Assembly (NCBI GenBank): GCA_027186245.1
Contig: CP114493.1
Coordinates: 4,657,501 to 4,721,500 of the forward strand
Reading direction: 5' to 3'
Source of the DNA: Coriaria nepalensis
Lineage: Eukaryota > Streptophyta > Magnoliopsida > Cucurbitales > Coriariaceae
Length of the DNA stretch: 64,000 nucleotides
Shown: piece by piece, positions 12,160 to 23,133 of the stretch
Position numbering within the stretch: the stretch's first letter is position 1
Layout of the letters: every line of letters starts with the position of its first letter
Notes under the pieces: generated by a model
Told to the model about the DNA's origin: nothing
The model's input: only the letters and a program-made list of their open reading frames with translations
Database searches by the model: none
Program-made: the position numbers and the translations under genes

Positions 12160-13229
12160 CATAGAGAAATAAGAGGATTCATAATAACGTTTGTACCTCC
12201 CTGGGTATCATTGCAATGAAGATATTGACTCAAATCAAGATAAAAGTTCAGAAACCTTCCCACTCCTTTGCATGCGGACATCGACATTTGGAATTATTGG
12301 AATGGTATGTCTCTTTAATCCCCGTCTTGTTTGCTTGTCTCTCACTGTTTGCCTATTTTTTGTTTTGATAGGTGGGGTCCCCTTGGAGGCCTCCTTGGAG
12401 TTTACTCCTCGTATTGCTTGCGTTTGGTGTTTGTTGCCTTGGGTTTTGTTTCCCTTTTGGCTAGGTGGGGTCCCCTGGGTGGCCTCCTTGGGGGTATACC
12501 CCTCGTATTATGTTTTATTCTATAGGCTTAAATTTTGTAATTGGGGTCTTGTTGATAACATCCCCAGTTCCTCTTTTGCTTGCTTTCATCCCCCCTCCTT
12601 CATCTCTTTATTTGATATGCTGCATGCTGTGTTTTTGGATGAAAGGTGGGGTTCCCGGGGTGGCCTCCTGGGGCTTTCCCCTTGTATTTTTTTGCTTAAT
12701 TATTTTGTTTTATGCTGGGTTATGAACCCCGGGATGATCACTATAAGTTTCATTGCTTATACTTTTTGTATGTGGATAGTGGCCCCCGTTGTGGACACAC
12801 TATGGTATGCCCCATTGCTTTGTAATTCTTTTTTTTTTTTTATGATGGGCAGTGGTCTCCCTGGTGGACACCTTGGGTTTTTCCCTCAAAGGGGGTTTTT
12901 TCACCAAAGGTTCGGTTGGCTAGTGGTCTCCCATGTGACCACCTTGGGGTATGCCCCTAGGTTGTTTCTTGTAATGGGGGTTACCCCGGTTTTTTTGGTC
13001 TGGTCTATTCTTGTTAAGGGAGAGGTTCCCCTAGTGACCTTGTTGGATTAGCTTTTTGTAGCTATTTTTTAGCTTATTTGTCACTTCGGGTTTTAGGTTA
13101 GTTGTGTTTTAGGTTTGGTCGCTTTTTTAGGCTGCTGTATTCTTTATTTTTTTTTCTACTGTGAGCTTGCTCACCGTGCACTTGTAATCTTTATTTTTTT
13201 GGAATATAAACTTACCTTTCAAAAAAAAA
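12160..13229 (+). mobile_element. LINE-b, severely 5'-truncated LINE copy
   Basis: Only the 3' end of the family is present. It starts in the last part of ORF2, where AGAGAAATAAGAGGATTCAT matches LINE-a near 9755. It keeps the IWNYWNGMSL end of ORF2 followed by TAA near 12315, then the whole 3' UTR and a poly(A) run at 13220-13229. The 3' UTR again carries the GC-rich units, starting near 12371, 12463, 12644, 12776, 12848 and 12920. It differs from LINE-a by many substitutions and indels, so it is an independent insertion and not a duplicate. The 5' truncation, A tail and target-site duplication fit a standard aborted insertion. Confidence 0.9.
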
Positions 13230-13241
13230 TGAATAATATGA
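13230..13241 (+). repeat. target-site duplication, right copy (LINE-b)
   Basis: TGAATAATATGA follows the A run of LINE-b. It pairs with TGAATCATATGA at 12148-12159 with one mismatch. The satellite continues in the expected phase with the GTTCGATCGAATTC box. Confidence 0.65.
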
Positions 13242-16200
13242 ACGTTGTTCGATCGAATTCTATTTTTGCACTACCAACACAAGTTTCGTTCACTATTCTG
13301 TTATTATGTTTGAGGGATGTATGTGCATTTGTTTCACCTTAAAATAAAGTCAATGACTCACCCCAAGCTAATGCATCTTTTACAGGTAATTCGAACAAAT
13401 TCTATTTACATACTTCAAACCTGAGTTTCGTGCACAAGATGTTAATGACCTTTGGGGGATATATGTGCATTTGTTTCACCTTAAAATCATATCAATGAGT
13501 TACATCAGGCCAATGAATCATATGAAGACGGTGCAATTGAATTCTATTTTTGCACTTGAAACACAAGTTTCGTTCACAATATGCTTATGATATTTGGGGG
13601 ATGTATGTGCGTTTGTTTTAGCTTAAAATCAAGTCAATGAGTCACCTCAAGCCAATAAATCATTTAAAGATAATTCGAACGAATTCTATCTTCGCAATTC
13701 AAACATGAGTTTCGTGCACAACATGTTAATGATCTTTGGGGTATATATATGCATTTGTTTCATCTCAAAATCATGTCAATAAATCATATGTAGGTGATTC
13801 TAACATGAGTCATGTCAATGAGTCACCTTTAGCCAATGGATCATATGACGGCGATTCGAATGAATTTTAGCTTCACACTTCAAACTTGAGTTTTGTGCAC
13901 ACATGTTAATGAATGCGGATATGTGTGCATTTCTTTGACCTTAAAATCATGTCAATGAGTCATCTCAAGTCATCGAACCATATGAATGCGGTTCCAATGA
14001 ATTCTATTTTCGCACTTCAAACATGAGTTTTGTGCACAATATGTTAATAATATTTGGGGGATATGTATGTATTTATTTCACATTAAAATCATGTCAATTA
14101 GTCACCTCAAGTTAATGAATCATATGAAGGCGAGTGGAACTAATTCTATTTTCGTACTTTAAACACGTGTTTTGTGCACAACATGTTAATGACCTTTGAG
14201 GGATATGTATGCATTGGTTTCATCTTAAAATCTTGTCAATGAGTCACCTCAACCTAATGAATCATATGAAGGCGATTCAAATGAATTCTATTTTCGCACT
14301 TCAAACATGAGTTTTGTTCACAATATCCTTATGATATTTAGGGGATATATGTGCTTTTTTTTCAGCTTAAAATGAAGTCAATAAGTCACCTCAAACCAAT
14401 AAATCATTTAAAAGTAAGTCGAACGAATTCTATTTTCGCACTTCAAACATGTGTTTTGTGCACACATGCTAATGGCATTTGGAGGCTATGTGTGCATTTG
14501 TTTTACTTTAAAATCATGTCAATGAGTCATCTCAAGTCATCAAACCATATGAAAGTGGTTCCAATGAATTCTATTTTCGCACTTCAAACATGAGTTGTGT
14601 GCACAACATGTTAATAATATTTGGGGGATATGTATGTATTTATTTCACATTAAAATCATCTGAATTAGTAACCTCAAACCAATGAATCATATGAAGGCGA
14701 GTCGAACGAATTATATTTTCGCACTTCAAACACGTTTTTTGCGCACAACATGTAATGACCTTTGAGGGATACATGTGTGAATTGGTTTCACTTTAAAATC
14801 TTGTTTATGAATCACCTCAACCTATTGAATCAGATGAAGACGATTCGAATGTATTCTATTTTTGCACTTCAAACATTAGTTTTGTTCACAATATGCATAT
14901 ATGATATTTGGGGGATGTATGTGCTTTTTTCTTCAGCTTAAAAATGATGTTAATAAGTCACCTCAGGCAATGAATCATTTTAACGTAATTCAAACGAATT
15001 CTATTTTCGCACTTCAAACATGTGTTTCATGCACACATGCTAATGATCTTTGGAGGATATGTGTGCATTTGTTTCACTTTAAAATCATGTCAATGAGTCA
15101 CCTCAAGTCATCGAACCATATGAAGGCGGTTCCAATGAATTCTATTTTCGCACTTCAAACATGAGTCTTGTGCACAACATGTTAATAATATTTGGGGGAT
15201 ATGTATGTATTTATTCCAGCTTAAATTCATGTTAATGAGTCACCTCAGGCCAAGGAACTATATAAAGATGAGTCAAACGAATTCTATTTTGGCACTTCAA
15301 ACATGAGTTTCGTGCCCAACATGTTAATAATATTTGGGGGATATGTGTGGATTTATTTCACTTTGAAATCTTGTCAATGAGTCACCTCAAGCTAATGAAT
15401 CATGTGAAGGTGATTCGAATGAATTTTATATTCGCACTTCAAACATGAGTTTCGTTCACAATATGCTTATGATATTTGGGGTATGTATGTGTATTTGTTT
15501 CAGCTTAAAATGAAGTCAATAAGTCACCTTCAGCACATGAATCATTTAAAGGTAATTCGAACGAATTCTATTTTCGCATTTAAAATATGAGTTTCGTGCA
15601 TTACATGCTAATGACCTTTGGCGGATATGTGTGCAACTGTTTCACCTTAAAATTATGTCAATGAGTCACCTAAAGTCATTGAACCATATGAAGGTGGTTC
15701 AAATGAATTCTATTTTCGTAATTTAAATACGAGTTTCGTGTACAACATGTTAATGACCTTTGGGGGATATATGTACATTTGTTTCACCTTAAAATCATAT
15801 ATGAGTCACCTCAGGCCAATAAATCATATGAAGGCGATCCGATCGAATTATATTTTTGCACTTCAAACACAAGTTTCGTTCACAATATGCTTATGATATT
15901 TGTGGGAAGTATGTGCATTTGTTTCATCTCAAAATCATGCCAATGAATCATATGTAGGTGATTCGAACGAATTCTATTTTCGCAATTCAAACACAAGTTT
16001 CGTGAACAATATGCTAATGATCTTTGAGATCCATATGTGCATTTGTTTCATCTCAAAATCATGTGAATGAATCATATCTAGGTGATTCTAACAAGAATCA
16101 TGTCAATGAGTCACCTTAAGCCAATGAATCATTTGAAGGCGATTCGAACGAATTTTATTTTTGCACTTCAAACATGAGTTTCGTACATACATGCTAATGA

Positions 16201-19200
16201 ATTTTGGAGGATGTTTGCATTTGTTTCACTTTAAAATCATGTCAGTGAGTCATCTCAAGTTGTTGAACCATGTGAAGGCGATTCGAATGAATTCTAGTTT
16301 TGCACTTCAAACATGTGTTTCGTGCACAATTTATTAATATTATTTGGGAGATATGTATGTATTTATTTCACATTAAAATCATGTCAATTAGTCACCCCAA
16401 GCTAATGAATTATATGAAGGCGAGTTGAATTAATTCTATTTTCGCACTTCAAACACGAGTTTTGTGCACAACATGTTAACGACCTTTGAGGGATATGTGT
16501 GCATTGGTTTCACCTTAAAATCTTTACAACAAGTCACCTCAACCTGATGAATCATATGAAGGCGATTCGATCGAATTCCATTTTCACACTTAAAACATGA
16601 GTTTCATGCACACATGCTAATGACATTGGGAGGATATGTGTGCATTTGTTTCACTTTATAATCATGTCAATGAGTCATCTCAAGTCATTGAACCAAATGA
16701 AGGCGGTTCCAATGAGTTCTATTTTCACACTACAAACATGAGTTTAGTGCACAACATTTTAATAATATTTGGGGGATATGTATGTATTTATTTCCTTTTA
16801 AAATCATGTCAATTAGTCACTTCAAGCCAATGAATCATATGAAAGCGAGTCGAACTAATTCTATTTTCACACTTCAAACACGAGTTTTGTGCTAAACATG
16901 TTAATGACCTTTGAGGGATATGTGTGCATTGGTTTCACCTTAAAATCTTTTCAATGAGTCACCTCAACCTAATGAATCATATCAATGCGATTGGAACGAA
17001 TTCTATTATCCCACTTCAAACATGAGTTTCGTGTACACACGCTAATGACCTTTGGAGGATATGTGTGCATTTGTTTTACCTTAAAATAATGTCAATGAGT
17101 CATCTCAAGTCATTGAACCATATGAAGGCAGTTCCAATGAATTCTATTTTCGCACTCCAAACATGAATTTTGTGCACAACATGTTAATAATATTTGGGGG
17201 GATATGTACGTATTTATTTCACATTAAAATCATGTCAATTAGTCACCTCAAACCAATGAATCATATGAAGGAGAGTCGAACGAATTCTATTTTCGCACTT
17301 CAAACACGTAATTGTGCACAACATGTTAACGACCTTTGAGGGATATGTGTGCATTGGTTTCATCTTAAGATCTTGTCAATGAGTCACCTCAACCTAATGA
17401 ATCATATGAAGTTGATTCTAATGAATTCTATTTTCGTACTTCAAATATGAGTTTTGTTCACAATATGCTTATGATATTTGGGGGATGTATGTGCTTTTTT
17501 TTCAGCTTTGTTCACAATATGCTTATGATATTTGGGGGATGTATGCTTTTTTTTCAGCTTTAAATGAAGTCAGTAACTCACCTAAGGCAATGAATCATTT
17601 AAAATTAATTCGAATGAATTCTATTTTCGCGCTTCAAACATGTGTTTCGTGCACACATGCTAATTTCCTTTTAAGGATATGTGTGCATTTGTTTCACTTT
17701 AAAATCATGTCAATGAGTCATCTCAAGTCATCGAACCATATGAAGGTGGTTTTAATGAATTCTATTTTCGCACTTCAAACATGAGTTTTGTGCACAACAT
17801 GTTAATAATATTTAGGTGATATGTATGTATTTATCCCACCTTAAATTCATGTCAACGAGTCACCTCAGGCCAAGGAATCATATAAAGGTGAGTCGAACGA
17901 AATTCTATTTTCGCACTTCAAACATGAGTTTTGTGCACGACATGTTAATAATATTTGGGGGATATGTATGTATTTATCCCACCTTAAATTATGTCAATGA
18001 GTCACCTCAGGCCAAGGAGTCATATAAAGGTGAGTCGAACGAATTCTATTTTCGTACTTCAAACATGAGTTTCGTACACAACATGTTAATAATATTTGGG
18101 GGATATGTATGTCTTTATTTCACCTTAAAATCTTGTCAATGAGTCACCTCAAGCTAATGAATCATATGAAGGCGATTCGAACAAATTCTATATTCACACT
18201 TCAAACATGAGTTTCGTTCACAATATGCTTATGATATTTGGGGAAAGTATGTGCATTTGTTTCGTCTCAAAATCATGCCAATGAATCATATGTAGGTGAT
18301 TCGAACGAATTCTATTTTTGCAATTCAAATACGAGTTTCTTACATAATATGCTAATGATCTTTGGGGGATATATGTGCATTTGTTTAATCTCAAAATCAT
18401 GCCAATGAATCATATGTAGGTGATTCGAACAAATTCTATTTTCGCAATTCAAATACGAGTTTCGTGCACAATATGCTAATGATCTTTGGGGGATATATGT
18501 GCATTTGTTTCATCTCAAAATCATGTCAATGAATCATATGTAGGTGATTCTAACATGAGTCATGTGAATGAGTTACCGTAAGCCAATGAATCATATGAAG
18601 GCGATTCGAGCGAATTCTATTTTTGCACTTCAAACATGAGTTTCGTGCATACATGCTAATTACTTTTGGAGGATATGTGTGCATTTATTACACCTTAAAA
18701 TCATGTCAGTGAGTCACCTCCGTCCAATGAACCATATGAAGGTTATTCGATCGAATTCTATTTCCGCACTTGAAACACAAGTTTCGTGCGGACATGCTAA
18801 TGACCGTTTGAGGATACGTGTGTATTTGTTTCACCTTAAAATCATGTCATTGAGTCATCTCAAGTTATTGAACCATATGAAGGCGGTTCTAATAAATTAT
18901 ATTTTCGCACTTCAAACATGAGTTTCGTGCCCAACATTTTAATAATATTTGCGGGATATATATGTATTTATTTCACATTCAAATAATGTCAGTTAGTCAC
19001 CTCAAGCTAATGAATCATTTGAAAGCGAGTCTAACTAATTCTGTTTTCACACTTCAAACACGAGTTTTGTGCACAACATGTTAATGACCTTTAAGGGATA
19101 TATGTGCGTTGGTTTCACCTTAAAATCTTTTCAATGAGTCACCTCAACTTAATGAATCATATGAATGTGATTCGAACGAATTCTATTATCTCACTTCAAA

Positions 19201-21049
19201 CATGAGTTTCGTGCGCATAAGCTAATGACCATTGGAGGATATGTGTGCATTTGTTTGACCTTAAAATAATGTCAATGAGTCATCTCAAGTCATTGAACCA
19301 TATGAAGGCGGTTCCAATGAATTCTATTTTCGCACTCCAAACATGAGTTTCGTGCACAACATGTTAATAATATTTGGGGGATATGCATGTATTTATTTCA
19401 TAATAAAATCATGTCAATTAGTCACCTCAAACCAATGAATCATATGAAGGAGAGTAGAACGAATTCTATTTTCGCACTTCAAACACGTATTTTGTGCACA
19501 ACATGTTAATGACCTTTGAGGGATATGTGTGCATTGGTTTCACCTTAAAATCTTGTCAATGAGTCATCTCAACCTAATCAATCATATGAAGGCGAGGAGT
19601 CTACTGAATTTTATTTTCGCACTTCAAACATGAGTTTTGTTCACATATGCTTATGATATTTGGGGGATGTATGTGCTTTTTTTTTCAGCTTAAAATGACG
19701 TCAATAAATCACCTCAGGCCAATGAATCATTTAAAAGTAATTCGAACGAATTCTATTTTCGCACTTCAAACATGTGTTTCATGCACACATGCTAATGGTC
19801 TTTGGAAGATATGTGTACATTTGTTTCACTTTAAAATCGTGTTAATGAGTCATCTCAAATCATCGAACCATATGAAGGTGATTCTAATGAATTCTATTTT
19901 CGCACTTCAACATGTTAATAATATTTGGGGTACATGTATGTATGTATTTATTTCACATTAAAATCATGTCAATTAGTCACCTCAAGCCAATGAATCATAT
20001 GAAGGCAAGTGAAACTAATTCTATTTTCACACTTTAAACACGAGTTTTGTGCACAACATGTTAATGACCTTTGAGGGATATGTGTGCATTGTTTTCGCCT
20101 TAAAATCTTTTTAATGAGTCACCTCAACCTAAAGAATCATATAAACACGATTCGAACGAATTCTACTATCACACTTCAAACATGAGTTTGTGCACAACAT
20201 GTGAATAATATTTGGGGGATATGTATTTATTTATTCTACCTTAAATTCATGTCAATGAGTCACCTCAGGCCAATGAACCATATAAAGGCGAGTCGAAAAA
20301 ATTCTATTTTCGCACTTCAAACATGAGTTTCGTGCGCAACATGTTAATAATCTTTGGGGGATATGTATGTATTTATTTCACCTTAAAATCTTGTCAATGA
20401 GTCACCTCAACCTAATGAATCATATGAAGGCGATTCCAACAAATTCTATATTCGCACTTCAAACATGAGTTTTGTTCACAATATGCTTATGATATTTGGG
20501 GGATGTATGTGCATTTGTTTCAGCTTAAAATGAAGTCAGTAAGTCACCTCAGGGACATGAATCATTTAAAGGTAATTCGATCGAATTCTATTTTCACACT
20601 TCAAATATGAGTTTCGTGCACAACATGCTAATGACCTTTGGCGGATATGTGTGCAATTGTTTCACCTTAAAATTATGTCAATGAATCACCTCAAGTCATT
20701 GAACCATATGAAGGCAGTTCCAATGAATTCTATTTTCGTAATTCGAATACGAGTTTCGTGTACAACATTTTAATGACCTTTGGGGGTTATATGTGCATTT
20801 GTTTCACCTTAAAATCATATCAATGAGTCACCTCAGGCCAATGAATCGTATGAAGGCGGTCCAATGGAATTCTATTTTTGCACTTCAAACACAAGTTTCG
20901 TTCACAATATGCTTATGATATTTGGGGGAAGTACGTGCATTTGTTTAATCTCAAAATCATGCCAATGAATCATATGTAGGTGATTCAAAGGAATTCTATT
21001 TTTGCAATTTAAACACGAGTTTCGTGCACAATATGCTAATGATCTTTGG
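13242..21049 (+). repeat. 142-bp satellite, orientation A, block 3
   Basis: About 55 satellite monomers. Several monomer types recur in fixed order: one with TGCTTTTTTTTCAGC, one with GTGCACACATGCTAATG, one with TTAATAATATTTGGGGGAT followed by ATGTATTTATTTCAC, and one with GAGGGATATGTGTGCATTGG. This gives a tetramer of about 570 bp at roughly 14.2-15.2 kb, and again near 17.5 and 19.7 kb. Between them the set lacks the first type and forms trimers (about 16.6-17.5 kb). The block stops abruptly at the 3'-truncated edge of LINE-c. No gene is seen; the open frames near 14351, 14901, 17485 and 19647 look alike only because they read the same tetramer. Confidence 0.94.
18251..18622 (+). repeat. 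run of shortened 124-bp satellite monomers
   Basis: The GTGCATTTG phase marker occurs at 18251, 18375 and 18499, giving steps of 124 bp rather than 142. These monomers read CATGCCAATGAATCATATGT where the full form has CAATGAGTCACC, then CCAATGAATCATATG. This is consistent with loss of 18 bp between two CAATGA words inside the monomer. The next copy, from 18499, is the long form of about 183 bp. Confidence 0.85.
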
Positions 21050-23107
21050 TCATCGGCAAAGCAAAGATGGGAGATTTTAACCCTTTGGCATTTATCATGA
21101 AAGGAGAACCAAGAATCATGCTCCATATGGTTGAAGAGGCAAGAACAAATCTCCATGGATAAAGCGAAGAGATAGGAAGACATAGGATCACCCTAACGGA
21201 GTCCCCTACTACTCCAAAAGAAACCAGTCAATTCCCCATTGAGAGAAACCGAGAAAGTGGGAGTAAAGACACAAGCTATGATCCACCTGATGAAGATAGG
21301 GGGAAAGTTCATAATCTCCAAAGTCCTTTGAAGAAAGTCCCATCTAACCATGTCATAAGCCTTCATGAGGTCAATCTTGAAAGCGCACCTAGAGGGGCCT
21401 CTTTTGAGGTGATAGCCATGAAGGAGCTCCTGGGCTAGAAGAATATTATCAGTAATACGTCTTCAAATAATGAAAGCAGATTGATTAGGACTAATAAGAT
21501 CATCCAGGATCAACTTAATGTGGTTGCTGATTATTTTTTAGATGCACTTGTAGACAGTATTGCAACAGGAGATGGGTCGAAAATCTGAGAGGTGGGATGG
21601 AGAAACAATCTTTGGAACAAGAGAGATGGCAGTAGTGTTAACATCTTTCAGAAGAATCCCAAACCTGAAGAAATGTTTTATCCCCAGCACAAAGTCATCT
21701 GAATAATTTCCCAACATCTCCGAAAAAACCCAGAACTGAACCCATCAGGTCCCGGAGCTTTATTAGGATTGATCCCAAAAAGGGCTCTCTTAATTTCTTC
21801 AGTAGAAATTTCCTCCACAAGCCTACTATGGTAAGAGGTCTCAAGCTTCTAAGTAATGGCACTTTCCAACAAGTCATCATTCAGAGGAGGGAGCGGGTTA
21901 GGCTGAGAGAAAATGTTTTGGAAGTGGGAGACAACCTCAACCTTAACTCGATCATAATCCTCTAAGACCTCACAATTTGATCTAGTGATAGAGAGAACTT
22001 TAGCTTTTGCTCGTCTTTGCTTAACCACCGTATGAAAAAATTTATTATTTTGATCCCCAAAGTTAAGCCATTTAACTCGGGACTTTTGCCTACGCATGTC
22101 CTCATCAATTTTGATAAGGCAGAGGAGGTCAACAAAAGCATCCTTCTAAAGGGCAAGAAAATCCAGAGTAGGAGAGTGAGAACGGTTGACAATCTGAAGA
22201 TAGTCTAACTTAGCCTTAGCTTCAGTCATCTGATTGTTAACATAACGAAAATTCTTCTTACTGAACACTTTGAGAGCACCTTTAAGGTTCTTGACCTTAT
22301 GAACGAGACGGAAGAGAGGATTCCCATTTACCCTTATACCCCACACCTACTGCACAAGCGGCAAGAAACCCTCGTGATCCATCCAAGCATTAAGGAACCG
22401 GAAGGGGGTCTTAAATTTCCTAGCATCAAAAAAACCCGAGACAACCACCGGTCTATGATCCGAGATGCCTAAGTTAGCAAGACCTCTATCAAGTTTCCGA
22501 AGGATAAGATGATCACTATTCATGTTCGAATTCATCCAAGTAAAGGAAAACGCCCAATGTTCTAATCATCCACCTCAAAATCATAAATGCAGCTATTAAA
22601 TTGGTCCATGCCCCTCGAAATGTCTACATTACCACCTAACTTTTCTACAATGAATCTAGTCACATTAAAATCACCCAAAAGCAACCAGAGAGTAGAGGAA
22701 TCAATCGGCTTATAATGTCTACAAGAGTCCCAAAGAGTGAGTCTCTCGATATCAGAATTTGCCCCATAGACAAAAGTAACCAAGCACCACCATTTCCTAT
22801 CCACAGAAGAAATCTTACAATGGTAAGATTGATCATCAAACCCAAGCACAGAAAGGGACACCCTAGAGGCGTCCCACCCAACTAAAATACGCCCCTCGGA
22901 AGTAGGCGAATTATTATTTGCATAACTCCATGACGAATTAATAGCCCTAGTGACCATGTCAAATTTATTGGCCTTAACCTTAGTCTCAATAACACCAACA
23001 ACAAAGGCATCATGCCTAGCCATCAAGCTACGAAGTTCCCTTCTTTTAATGGAATCGTTAAGACCCCGAATATTCCAACAACAAATCGATATAAATAAGA
23101 GAAACAA
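21050..23107 (-). pseudogene. LINE-c ORF2 (endonuclease-reverse transcriptase), truncated and broken
   Basis: The frame opens at 23107 with ICCWNIRGLNDSIKRRELRS, the start of an AP-type endonuclease. It continues with VIETKVK, LVGWDASRVSL, LLLGDFNVTRF and GISDHRPV. About 48 bp (16 codons) present in LINE-a are missing in frame just before GISDH (near 22470). The reverse transcriptase keeps NPNKAPGPDGFSSGFF, a motif A intact around KIDLMKAYDMVRWDFL (near 21340), and CFADD at the very edge. Defects: a stop after LPLVQ near 22347, a stop near 21860 before KLETSYH, a stop in the SAFII box, TAG for Gln before GDPMS near 21194, and a frameshift between 22562 and 22535. It is non-functional. Confidence 0.88.
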
Positions 23108-23133
23108 GACAAGGAAGAAGAGGGCGAAGAAGG

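Noticed and set aside
12191..13051. 286-codon open frame in LINE-b
   Set aside because: It runs out of frame across the end of ORF2 and through the GC-rich 3' UTR repeats. Homology to LINE-a is at nucleotide level and differences look largely amino-acid-changing. Kept only as a low-interest finding.
12160..13229. LINE-b as a tandem duplicate of the LINE-a 3' end
   Set aside because: It has its own poly(A) tail, its own target-site duplication and many differences from LINE-a, so it is an independent insertion.
20902..21183. 93-codon minus-strand frame ending in FADDQRSLAYCARN
   Set aside because: It is a chance fusion of the truncated LINE-c reverse transcriptase with translated satellite, useful only for locating the breakpoint.
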